This document shows positions 6,755 through 13,128 of a stretch of 13,128 bases of DNA, piece by piece; position 1 is the stretch's first letter, and every line of letters begins with the position of its first letter. Source of the stretch: DRKI01 sp011051875 (GTDB taxonomy: Bacteria > Desulfobacterota > Desulfobulbia > Desulfobulbales > Desulfobulbaceae); contig JALXDL010000098.1 in assembly GCA_026990385.1 (NCBI GenBank), positions 1 to 13,128 of the forward strand, read 5' to 3'. Made by a program: the position numbers and the translations under genes. The notes beneath the pieces were generated by a model. That model did no database searches, was not told the origin of the DNA, and saw only the letters and a list, made by a program, of their open reading frames with translations.

Positions 6755-8617
6755 ATGTATCAGAAATTCTATCATCTTTCCAGGGCGCCGTTTCAACTGA
6801 CCGTTGACCCTGATTTTTTCTGGTCCGGCGCAAAATACGAGAAGGCCCTGGAGGCCATGTGCTATGGGCTTGAACACGGGGGCGGGCTGACCCTGCTCAC
6901 CGGCGATGCCGGAGTCGGCAAGACCGCGGTGGTGCATGCCCTGTTCCGTCGGTTGGAGGATCAGCGCATCCTGACTGCAATGATCCCCGACCCCTGCCTG
7001 ACCGAGCTGGAATTCTTCAATCTTGTTCTGGCCGCCCTGGGGGTTGGGGCGCGGGTTGAGGACAGGAAGGATTTTCACGGCCGGCTGCTCGCGTTCCTGG
7101 AGCAGGCCGGCGGCCGGGGACGCCGGATCCTGCTGGTGATTGACGAGGCGCAGCGGCTCACGGACGAGGTGATCCGGGAAATCGACGCCATGCTCGACCT
7201 GGGACCCGGCCCGGCCGGCGGGCTCAGTATCTGCCTGGTCGGTCAAATCAATGATCCCCGTGCCCTGATGGATCTTGTTGGTGGCGCCTTCACCGACCGG
7301 GTCATGGTGAGCTGCCACCTCTCGCCGCTGACCGCTGAGGAGAGTGCCACCTACATTCGGCACCGGTTGCAGGTGGCCGGGGCAGAGTCGGATATCTTCA
7401 CCGATGATGCGCTGGCCGAGGTGCATCGTTTTGCCGAGGGGTATCCGGGCCTGATCAACGGGTTGTGCGATTTTGCCCTGTTTTCGGCGTACAACCGGGA
7501 GCTGAACCAGGTCACCGCGGAGGTGGTGCGCAGCTCCGGCGCCAGCCTGCGCCTGGCCGAGGGCGGGAAGGGCGGTGTCGGCGGCCGGGAGGCGAGGCCC
7601 GGGTCCGGACCGCCCGGGAGCGATGCCTCGGGCGAGGATGCTCCCGGAATGGAGTGTGCGGCCGGTGAGCGGATCCTGGATGCCTCCGTGCCGGAGGACG
7701 ACGCGTCTTCGGGGGAAGGTGCCGACGGCGCCGGGGCCGATGGGCGGCCTGCTCCAGCGCGCCAGGGGCGCTTTGCCGTGATCTCTTCCTTTGGCGCGAT
7801 GGCCGTGCTGGTCCTGCTGGCCGGTGGTTTCCTCTACTACCGGCAACCCACTGATTCCGGCTGGATCCGTCCCCTCGAGCCGCCTTCGGCCGGTCTGCCG
7901 TCCGCACCGCAGGACAAGCAGTTGGCGGAAAAAGGGCCGGCCCCCGGCCCGGAGCCGGCCACGGCGGTGCAGGATGTCCTGGCAACAGGACTGGCCGGAG
8001 AGGCATCACCGGAGCAGATGGATACCGGCAGTGATGAGGGTCGGTCAGCCGCTCTGTCACCTGCCGGGGAATCGGGCAGGGTGCCGGCAAAGACAACGGA
8101 TGTCGGGCCCCTGCCGGCGGTCGGGCCCGGTGCGGCCGCCGATGCTGTGGCCGAATCCGTTGCCCCGGAGAAAGAAGATGCTCTCATCCCGGCACAGACG
8201 GCAGGTGAGACCGCAGAACCGGTCGCGACCCTGGTCAGGGACCGGGAAGAGGCCGCCGCCGCGCCGGGAACCGTTGATGCTGAAAACGAGGCCGGTGGTG
8301 AGACTGTCACGCCGCCTGCGGGCCCGGCCGGCCCGAGGCACAATGTTGCTTCCGCCGGCCCGGAGCAGGAGCCTTCTCCGGAGGCAGTGAACCGGACGGA
8401 AAAAGATGTCAACCTCCCGCCCTCCCTGAAGGCCCTGCTGGCCGGTGGCTCGCTTGCCGGCGAGGCCCCGGTGCAGCGGCTGCCTGATGTGCATATCAAC
8501 GCCATCCCGCACCGGTCTCCCGGTATGGAGCATGACCGTGCCGACACCGGCAGCGACCCCGGTAAGGTCATCGACTGGCTGCTGAAGGAAAAACACCGCA
8601 GCGCCCCTTCCCGTTAG
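6755..8617 (+). CDS. ExeA/GspA-like AAA+ ATPase with membrane helix and long periplasmic tail
   Basis: Predicted bitopic inner-membrane ATPase, 620 aa, of the family that includes GspA/ExeA, which with GspB helps place the type II secretion secretin across the cell wall. ATG 6755 follows GGGAGG, and the protein begins with the typical MYQKFYHLSRAPFQLTVDP. Walker A is GDAGVGKT (50-57, K56) and Walker B ILLVIDEAQ (125-133, D130/E131). The AAA+ core extends to about residue 265. A linker rich in Gly, Glu and Asp leads to one transmembrane helix (about 341-363). The remaining ~257 residues are low-complexity Ala/Pro/Glu/Gly-rich and probably periplasmic. The peptidoglycan-binding domain usual in ExeA is not visible. 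The far C-terminus (LPPSLKALL...LPDVHINAIP) faintly recalls the GspB domain start but is too short to call. No other gsp genes are present; pilus or polysaccharide machinery is also possible. Confidence 0.88.
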   Translation: MYQKFYHLSRAPFQLTVDPDFFWSGAKYEKALEAMCYGLEHGGGLTLLTGDAGVGKTAVVHALFRRLEDQRILTAMIPDPCLTELEFFNLVLAALGVGARVEDRKDFHGRLLAFLEQAGGRGRRILLVIDEAQRLTDEVIREIDAMLDLGPGPAGGLSICLVGQINDPRALMDLVGGAFTDRVMVSCHLSPLTAEESATYIRHRLQVAGAESDIFTDDALAEVHRFAEGYPGLINGLCDFALFSAYNRELNQVTAEVVRSSGASLRLAEGGKGGVGGREARPGSGPPGSDASGEDAPGMECAAGERILDASVPEDDASSGEGADGAGADGRPAPARQGRFAVISSFGAMAVLVLLAGGFLYYRQPTDSGWIRPLEPPSAGLPSAPQDKQLAEKGPAPGPEPATAVQDVLATGLAGEASPEQMDTGSDEGRSAALSPAGESGRVPAKTTDVGPLPAVGPGAAADAVAESVAPEKEDALIPAQTAGETAEPVATLVRDREEAAAAPGTVDAENEAGGETVTPPAGPAGPRHNVASAGPEQEPSPEAVNRTEKDVNLPPSLKALLAGGSLAGEAPVQRLPDVHINAIPHRSPGMEHDRADTGSDPGKVIDWLLKEKHRSAPSR

Positions 8618-8631
8618 TTCTTTACCTCCTC

Positions 8632-8682
8632 TCCGGGCCCGGCCGTGGGCATGACGGGCCCGGAAAGCTCCAGCCTGTTTTT
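8632..8682 (+). terminator. Probable terminator after the ATPase gene
   Basis: TCCGGGCCC (8632-8640) and GGGCCCGGA (8656-8664) form a perfect 9-bp GC-rich stem with a 15-nt loop. The T-run (TTTTT, 8678-8682) begins 13 nt after the stem instead of directly next to it, so efficiency is uncertain. It separates the ATPase gene from the nrdD promoter. Confidence 0.55.
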
Positions 8683-8690
8683 CCCTTGAG

Positions 8691-8706
8691 ACACCACATT
8701 TTGTGT
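8691..8706. promoter_or_regulatory. NrdR box 1 (upstream)
   Basis: ACACCACATTTTGTGT matches the NrdR consensus ACACWATATATWGTGT at 13 of 16 positions, including both outer ACAC/GTGT arms. It ends on the first base of the -35 element. NrdR is the ATP/dATP-sensing repressor of ribonucleotide reductase genes, and the gene downstream is nrdD. Confidence 0.8.
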
Positions 8707-8734
8707 TGACAGCTTTTTTTTCATACAATATCAT
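8706..8734 (+). promoter_or_regulatory. Sigma-70 promoter of the nrdDG operon
   Basis: TTGACA (8706-8711) is a perfect -35. A 17-bp spacer leads to the -10 TATCAT (8729-8734). Transcription is predicted to start near 8741, which is exactly where the riboswitch P1 stem begins. NrdR-like boxes overlap or abut both elements. Confidence 0.85.
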
Positions 8735-8738
8735 GTGG
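8723..8738. promoter_or_regulatory. NrdR box 2 (overlaps the -10)
   Basis: ATACAATATCATGTGG matches the NrdR consensus at 12 of 16 positions and covers the -10 element. Its start is 32 bp from the start of box 1, three helical turns, with 16 bp between the boxes. Paired boxes with about this spacing are the known NrdR arrangement, so the pair is more convincing than either site alone. Confidence 0.72.
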
Positions 8739-8740
8739 CC

Positions 8741-8948
8741 GTTGCTCGGTGCACCTCGTCGGGAGGTGCGGTAACAGGGAACCCGGTGCAAGTCCGGGAC
8801 TGTCCCGCAGCGGTAAGTGGAAACGAACGCCGTCTCTCGCCTGCACAGCGTCAGGCGTGAAAAGCACTGGTCCGGCCCGGACCGGGAAGCGACGGTCAGT
8901 AGGATTTTGTAATTTCCTGTCCACGAGTCCGAAGACCTGCCGAGCAGT
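8741..8948 (+). ncRNA. Cobalamin (AdoCbl-type) riboswitch aptamer
   Basis: A B12-binding RNA leader. P1 is formed by TGCTCG (8743-8748) with CGAGCA (8941-8946), extendable by two wobble pairs. P2 is GCACCTC/GAGGTGC (8751-8769). The conserved core follows: AGGGAA, GGTGCAAGTCCGG, CTGTCCCGC, GCGGTAAG (8775-8818). Then come the B12-box-like GCACTGG (8864-8870) with CCGGGAAG, and the closing AGTCCGAAGACCTGCC (8926-8941). Only about 36 nt separate P1 from the nrdD start and there is no terminator hairpin or T-run. Control is therefore probably at translation initiation, by hiding the AGGAG ribosome site (8974-8978). Cobalamin binding is expected to lower NrdD synthesis. I have not folded the RNA computationally. 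Confidence 0.96.
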
Positions 8949-8984
8949 TCACAGTCGCTTTGCCTTCGAGGAGAGGAGAGAGCC

Positions 8985-11111
8985 ATGCCCGAGAGTTCCG
9001 CCCTGGCGGCGGCCGCCGCCCCTGTTGTCTTCAGCCGCATCCGTAAACGTAACCAGACCGTGGTGCCCTTCCGGGCCGACAAGATCACGGCCGCCATCCT
9101 CAAGGCGGCCCGGGTCACGGGCGAGTTCGGCGAGCCCGAGGCCCGGCGCCTGACCATCCGGGTCCTCAGCCTGGCCCAGGCCGTGTTCACGCCCGACACC
9201 ATCCCCGGTGTCGAGGATATGCAGGACCTGGTCGAGGAGGTCCTGCTCGCCTCGCCGTTCAAGAAGACGGCCAAGGCCTATATCCTCTACCGCGAGCAGC
9301 GGGCCAGCGTGCGCCGCATCTCGGAGAAGGCCGATGTCCGGCTCATCGACGACTACCTGGACCGGCTCGACTGGCAGGTGGAGGAAAATTCCAACATGGG
9401 ATATTCCCTGCAGGGGCTCAACAACTACATTGCCAGCTCGGTGAGCCGCACCTACTGGCTCAACTCCATCTATCCCCGCGAGGTGCGCGAGGCCCATCTT
9501 GCCGGCGATCTCCACATCCACGACCTGGGCCAGCTCTCGGTCTACTGCGTGGGCTGGGACCTGCAGGACCTGCTCCGCCGGGGGTTCCGCGGCGTGCGCG
9601 GCAAGGCGGTCTCGGCGCCGGCCAACCATTTCCGCAGCGCACTGGGCCAGATCGTCAACTTCTTCTACACCCTGCAGGGCGAGGCGGCAGGGGCCCAGGC
9701 CTTTGCCAGCTTCGATACCCTGCTCGCACCCTTTGTCCGCCACGACGGCCTGGACTATGTCGAGGTGAAGCAGGCCATCCAGGAGTTCATCTTCAATCTC
9801 AATGTCCCCACCCGGGTGGGCTTCCAGACCCCTTTCACCAACCTGACCATGGACCTGCAGCCGCCAGGGCCCCTGCGCGAACAGCCGGTGCTCATCGGCG
9901 GCAAACCGCAGGAGGCGACCTATGGTGAGTTCCAGGCCGAGATGACCCTGATCAACCGGGCCTTCCTGGAGGTGATGGCGGCCGGTGACGCCCAGGGCAG
10001 GGTCTTCACCTTTCCCATCCCCACCTACAACATCGGCGCTGATTTTGACTGGGACAACCCGGACCTGGACCTGCTCTGGGAGGTTACGGCCCGCTACGGC
10101 ATCCCCTATTTCGCCAACTTCGTCAACTCCGATCTCTCCCCCGACGATGCCCGCTCCATGTGCTGCCGCCTCCGCCTGGACACCCGCGAACTGGTGCAGC
10201 GCGGCGGCGGCCTGTTCGGTGCCAATCCGCTCACCGGTTCCATCGGGGTCGTGACCATCAACCTGGCCGCCATCGGCTACCAGGCAAAGGACGAAGAGGA
10301 GTTCATGGCCCGGCTCGACCGGCTCATGGAGATCGCCCGCACCAGCCTCGAGATCAAGCGCAAGGTCCTGGAGCGGTTCACCGAACGCGGCCTCTATCCC
10401 TACAGCCGCTACTACCTGCGGGCGGTGCGGAAACGGTTCGGCTGCTACTGGAACAACCATTTCTCCACCATCGGCCTGATCGGCGCCAACGAGGCCTGCC
10501 TGAACCTGCTGGGGTGCGACATCGGCAGCCGGGAGGGCAGGGCGCTGGCCCTGCGCATCCTGGCCCACATGCGCGGCCGGCTGCAGGAGTTCCAGGCCGG
10601 GACCGGCCACCACTACAACCTGGAGGCCACCCCTGCCGAGGGCACCGGCTTCCGCCTGGCCCGGCTCGATCACCAGCGGTTTCCGGAGATGGTCTGCCCC
10701 CTGCGTACCGACAGCGGCGTGCCCATCTATACCAACTCCACCCAGTTGCCGGTCAACTACACCGATGATATCTTCGAGGTGTTCGACCTCCAGGATCCCC
10801 TGCAGGCCAGCTATACCGGCGGCACCGTGGTCCACGCCTTCCTGGGCGAGGCCGCGCCCGACCCGGCGGCGGTAAAGGCGTTCGTGCGCCGGGTCTGCCA
10901 TCGCTACCGGCTGCCCTACTTCACCCTGACCCCCTCCTTTTCCATCTGCGCCGAACACGGCTATCTGGTCGGCGAGCAGGCCCGCTGCCCCCACTGCAAC
11001 GCCGAGACCGAGGTCTACTCGCGGGTGGTGGGCTACATGCGGCCGGTGAGCCAGTGGAACGAGGGCAAGCGGGCCGAGTTCAGCCGGCGCAACACCTACA
11101 GCCTGGCATGA
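8985..11111 (+). CDS. nrdD: Anaerobic (class III) ribonucleoside-triphosphate reductase
   Basis: Glycyl-radical enzyme of 708 aa that reduces ribonucleoside triphosphates to dNTPs under anoxia, without B12. An ATP-cone regulatory domain (about 16-105, RKRNQTVVPFRADKI) is followed by the barrel domain with the conserved LHIHDLG and ANHFRSALGQ region. Cysteines 393-394 (SMCCRLRLD) lie where the family has its thiyl-radical cysteine. Near the C-terminus are the zinc-binding C655-x2-H658 and C668-x2-C671, and then the glycyl radical site RVVGY with G683, 25 residues from the end. ATG 8985 has AGGAG 6 nt upstream, within the riboswitch expression platform. It overlaps nrdG by ATGA. Control is predicted by NrdR at the promoter and cobalamin at the RNA. 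The sequence looks complete, with all expected catalytic features present. Confidence 0.97.
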   Translation: MPESSALAAAAAPVVFSRIRKRNQTVVPFRADKITAAILKAARVTGEFGEPEARRLTIRVLSLAQAVFTPDTIPGVEDMQDLVEEVLLASPFKKTAKAYILYREQRASVRRISEKADVRLIDDYLDRLDWQVEENSNMGYSLQGLNNYIASSVSRTYWLNSIYPREVREAHLAGDLHIHDLGQLSVYCVGWDLQDLLRRGFRGVRGKAVSAPANHFRSALGQIVNFFYTLQGEAAGAQAFASFDTLLAPFVRHDGLDYVEVKQAIQEFIFNLNVPTRVGFQTPFTNLTMDLQPPGPLREQPVLIGGKPQEATYGEFQAEMTLINRAFLEVMAAGDAQGRVFTFPIPTYNIGADFDWDNPDLDLLWEVTARYGIPYFANFVNSDLSPDDARSMCCRLRLDTRELVQRGGGLFGANPLTGSIGVVTINLAAIGYQAKDEEEFMARLDRLMEIARTSLEIKRKVLERFTERGLYPYSRYYLRAVRKRFGCYWNNHFSTIGLIGANEACLNLLGCDIGSREGRALALRILAHMRGRLQEFQAGTGHHYNLEATPAEGTGFRLARLDHQRFPEMVCPLRTDSGVPIYTNSTQLPVNYTDDIFEVFDLQDPLQASYTGGTVVHAFLGEAAPDPAAVKAFVRRVCHRYRLPYFTLTPSFSICAEHGYLVGEQARCPHCNAETEVYSRVVGYMRPVSQWNEGKRAEFSRRNTYSLA

Positions 11112-11755
11112 AGATCGGCGGCCTGCTCCGTTTTTCCATGTCCGACTATCCCGGCCGGCCGGCAGCCGTGGTCTTTACCCGGGGCTGCGACTTTCGCTGC
11201 CCCTTCTGCCACAACGGCTCCCTGCTCTCCGCTCGGCCCGCTCCGGACGATCCGACGGCAGGGGAGGTGCTCCGCTTCCTGCGCCGGCGCACGGAACAGC
11301 TCGGCGGCGTGGTGATCTCCGGCGGCGAGCCCTGCCTGCAGCCGGACCTGGCCGCCTTTCTCGGCGAGGTACGGGCCATGGGCTTTCCGGTCAAGCTGGA
11401 TACCAACGGCCATCACCCCGAGGTCCTGGCGGACTTGATCGACCGGCGCCTGGTCGACTGCATCGCCATGGACATCAAGGCGCCCCTGGCAAAGTATCCG
11501 CTTCTTTGCGGCCGGCCCGTGGACACGGGGCGCATTGCCCGCTCCATCGCGCTCATCGCCGCTTCGGGCATTGACCATCTCTTTCGCACCACCTGCGTGG
11601 ATGCGCTCCTGGACCGGGCCGACCTTACGGCCATCCGCGCCCTGGTCCCGGCGGGCTCCCGCCATCTCCTGCAGCCCTTCCGGGCCGAAACCGCCATGGA
11701 CCCGGCCCTGCGGCGTCGGCAGGGGAGGGCGGTGCAGGCCGGGATGTGCCACTGA
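11108..11755 (+). CDS. nrdG: Anaerobic ribonucleotide reductase activating protein (radical SAM)
   Basis: The 215-aa activase uses SAM and a 4Fe-4S cluster to generate the glycyl radical on NrdD. It starts with MKIGGLLRFSMSDYPG and carries the cluster motif C-x3-C-x2-C in GCDFRCPFCHN, the SGGEPCLQ motif and a conserved KLDTNG segment. ATG 11108 overlaps the nrdD stop (ATGA) and has no independent ribosome site, so it is translationally coupled to nrdD and would inherit the riboswitch's control. An upstream extension in frame to 11054 exists but lies inside nrdD and lacks similarity to the family. No terminator follows; exbB begins 30 nt later. Confidence 0.95.
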   Translation: MKIGGLLRFSMSDYPGRPAAVVFTRGCDFRCPFCHNGSLLSARPAPDDPTAGEVLRFLRRRTEQLGGVVISGGEPCLQPDLAAFLGEVRAMGFPVKLDTNGHHPEVLADLIDRRLVDCIAMDIKAPLAKYPLLCGRPVDTGRIARSIALIAASGIDHLFRTTCVDALLDRADLTAIRALVPAGSRHLLQPFRAETAMDPALRRRQGRAVQAGMCH

Positions 11756-11785
11756 ATTTCCCCTGGTCAACACTTCGAATCAGCA

Positions 11786-12427
11786 ATGTATCAGACCCAG
11801 CGAATCTATGATATCTTCCTGGCCGGCGGACCGCTCATGTGGCCGCTTCTGGCCTGTTCCCTGGCCGTGCTCACCGTGGTCCTGGAGCGCGGCCTGTTCT
11901 GGCTGCAGGTGGAACGGGGTCGTGACCGGCAGCTCATGGACGAGATCCTGGAGCTGGCCCGTACCGGCGACTGGGAGGCGATCCGCGACCGGACCCGGGG
12001 CAGCCGCGACTACGTCATCCGCATGCTGGTGGTGGGCATCCTGCATCGCGATTTTTCCCTTGTCAAGGCCATGGAGGCCGAGGCCGAGGCCATCCTGACC
12101 AGGATGCGGCGCCGGATGGGCGTCCTGGACACCATGATCACGGTGGCGCCGCTCCTGGGCATCCTGGGTACGGTGACCGGCATCATCCATTCCTTTGACA
12201 TGCTGCATGCCGGCGGCATCGCCGACCCGCGCCTGGTCACCGGCGGCATCGCCCAGGCCCTGATCACCACGGCCACGGGCCTGGGCATAGCCATTGTCAC
12301 GGTCTTTCCCTACAACTACTTTAACAGCCGCATCGAGCATGCCGCCTACGTGATGGAGAAGTACGGCACCTCGCTGGAGGTGGTCCATGCCAGGCTGCTG
12401 CAGGGGCGGGACCATGCGGCTTCGTAG
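11786..12427 (+). CDS. exbB: MotA/TolQ/ExbB proton-channel family protein
   Basis: Inner-membrane subunit of the proton-motive-force-driven complex that energises TonB, 213 aa. Three hydrophobic segments are visible: about 16-34 (GPLMWPLLACSLAVLTVVL), 115-135 and 153-176. The second carries the family signature APLLGILGTVTGII and the third GGIAQALITTATGLGIAI, which together line the proton path. The cytoplasmic region between helices 1 and 2 is short, as in the smaller ExbB proteins. ATG 11786 has no clear Shine-Dalgarno sequence. It sits 30 nt behind nrdG with no hairpin between, and overlaps exbD by 14 nt. TolQ is an alternative name, but the following tonB-like gene favours ExbB. Confidence 0.92.
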   Translation: MYQTQRIYDIFLAGGPLMWPLLACSLAVLTVVLERGLFWLQVERGRDRQLMDEILELARTGDWEAIRDRTRGSRDYVIRMLVVGILHRDFSLVKAMEAEAEAILTRMRRRMGVLDTMITVAPLLGILGTVTGIIHSFDMLHAGGIADPRLVTGGIAQALITTATGLGIAIVTVFPYNYFNSRIEHAAYVMEKYGTSLEVVHARLLQGRDHAAS

Positions 12428-12836
12428 GGCGCGCCGGCGGCCGGCCCGCATCGAGATGCTGCCGCTCATCGACATTGTCTTCCTGCTCCTGGTCTTTTTC
12501 ATCTACGCCATGCTGTCCATGGCCGTGCACCGGGGCATGGACCTCGACCTGCCCGACTCCTCGCTCACGCGGCCATCCCGGGAGACGCCGCTGTCGGTCT
12601 CCATCGGCGGCGCCGCGGACGGTAATCGCCTGTACCTGAACCGGGAGGAGGTCAGTGAGCGGGAACTGGCGGCCCGGCTGGCGCAGGCCTGCCGGGACAG
12701 GAGACAGGCCCCGGCCGTGCTGCTCTTTGCCGACCGGGGCGTGGACTACCAGCATCTCTTCCGGGTGCTGGACCTGGTCCGCCGGGCAGGGATAGAAAAG
12801 ATCTCCCTGCAGGCCCGGCAGATCCGGCAGAAATAG
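12414..12836 (+). CDS. exbD: ExbD/TolR-family biopolymer transport protein
   Basis: Partner subunit of ExbB, 140 aa, single-pass with a periplasmic domain. A basic cytoplasmic N-terminus (RLRRARRRPAR) precedes a transmembrane helix (about 15-36, IEMLPLIDIVFLLLVFFIY). D20 in this helix is at the position of the essential proton-carrying aspartate of ExbD. The periplasmic part contains LYLNREEVSERELAARL and a VLLFADRGVDYQHLFRVLD segment typical of the family. I chose ATG 12414 over the frame's upstream ATG at 12387 because it places the basic N-region directly before the helix. It overlaps the end of exbB, indicating coupled translation. Confidence 0.93.
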   Translation: MRLRRARRRPARIEMLPLIDIVFLLLVFFIYAMLSMAVHRGMDLDLPDSSLTRPSRETPLSVSIGGAADGNRLYLNREEVSERELAARLAQACRDRRQAPAVLLFADRGVDYQHLFRVLDLVRRAGIEKISLQARQIRQK

Positions 12837-12853
12837 CCTGTGGAAGCGGGATC

Positions 12854-13128
12854 ATGCGTCTTTTTTCGGCCTTTCTCCTGGCCCTGTTTGTGCACGGCTG
12901 CCTGCTGTTTGTGGCCCTGCCTCCTGAGCGTACCGTGCCGCCCAGCCTGCCGGCGGCCGACCAGGTCACCGTGACCCTGGTCCCTGCCGCGGCCTCGCCC
13001 AGCCGGGAAAAGGCCGCTGGGAGCAACCACCGGCAGGCGGCAGAGGAGCGGCGGCAGCCAGCGGCCCGTGTTGCCGAGGCGCCGGCGGAGTCCAGGCCGG
13101 TGCCGGTCACCGGGACCCCGGCCCGGAA
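12854..13128 (+). CDS. tonB: TonB-like energy-transducing protein (3' end outside window)
   Basis: N-terminal 91 residues of a probable TonB, 17 nt after exbD. It has a short N-terminal signal anchor (about 2-22, SAFLLALFVHG), with H14 corresponding to the conserved histidine of the TonB helix. The position four residues earlier is alanine (A10) where Escherichia coli TonB has serine. The helix is followed by a Pro/Ala/Glu/Arg-rich stretch as expected for the periplasm-spanning segment. The diagnostic C-terminal domain lies beyond the window, so the call rests on the anchor, composition and position after exbB-exbD. No strong ribosome site is visible. A TolA-like protein cannot be excluded. 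Confidence 0.75.
   Translation, partial: MRLFSAFLLALFVHGCLLFVALPPERTVPPSLPAADQVTVTLVPAAASPSREKAAGSNHRQAAEERRQPAARVAEAPAESRPVPVTGTPAR

Noticed and set aside
8949..10994. Very long minus-strand open frame opposite nrdD
   Set aside because: The plus strand here encodes a complete NrdD with all catalytic motifs. The antisense frame is a by-product of high third-position GC and its translation resembles no family.
11756..11785. Terminator or promoter between nrdG and exbB
   Set aside because: The 30-nt gap contains no stem with a T-run and no -35/-10 pair.

Overview
The window is GC-rich (around 60% by eye) and gene-dense. It looks like the chromosome of an anaerobic Gram-negative bacterium. Outer-membrane and periplasmic systems (TonB-dependent receptor, ExbB-ExbD-TonB, a GspA/ExeA-type ATPase, a TAXI binding protein) point to a diderm. 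An oxygen-sensitive class III ribonucleotide reductase, radical SAM enzymes and a probable sigma-54 promoter fit an anaerobe such as a Desulfobacterota member (the Desulfobulbales would fit). That placement is inferred from gene content and style, not from a marker gene. I see no rRNA, tRNA, insertion sequence or CRISPR array.

Layout. 1-1991 (minus): a family 2 glycosyltransferase coupled by an ATGA overlap to a radical SAM/SPASM protein that runs off the left edge. 1992-2281: divergent intergenic region with a strong sigma-54-type promoter match facing right. 2282-3319 (plus): exported two-domain rhodanese, closed by a clear terminator at 3350-3383. 3384-3543: convergent spacer with two adjacent palindromes. 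3544-5316 (minus): TonB-dependent outer-membrane receptor. 5317-5651: divergent promoter region. 5652-6635 (plus): TAXI-family periplasmic binding protein without its permease. 6755-8617 (plus): ExeA/GspA-like AAA+ ATPase with one membrane helix and a long periplasmic tail. 8632-8682: probable terminator.

The most interesting part is 8691-13128 (plus). A near-consensus sigma-70 promoter is overlapped by two NrdR-box-like sites exactly 32 bp apart. The predicted transcript begins with a complete cobalamin riboswitch. It then reads into nrdD and nrdG (class III ribonucleotide reductase and its activase), followed with only a 30-nt gap by exbB, exbD and a tonB-like gene cut by the right edge. 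The likely logic is that NrdR senses dNTP/ATP status at the DNA level while the riboswitch senses B12 at the RNA level. When B12 is plentiful a B12-dependent class II reductase elsewhere could do the job and NrdDG would be turned down. When B12 is scarce NrdDG is made, and the attached TonB energising complex could help drive corrinoid uptake. The promoter, sites, riboswitch and gene order are read from the sequence; the physiological circuit is inference.
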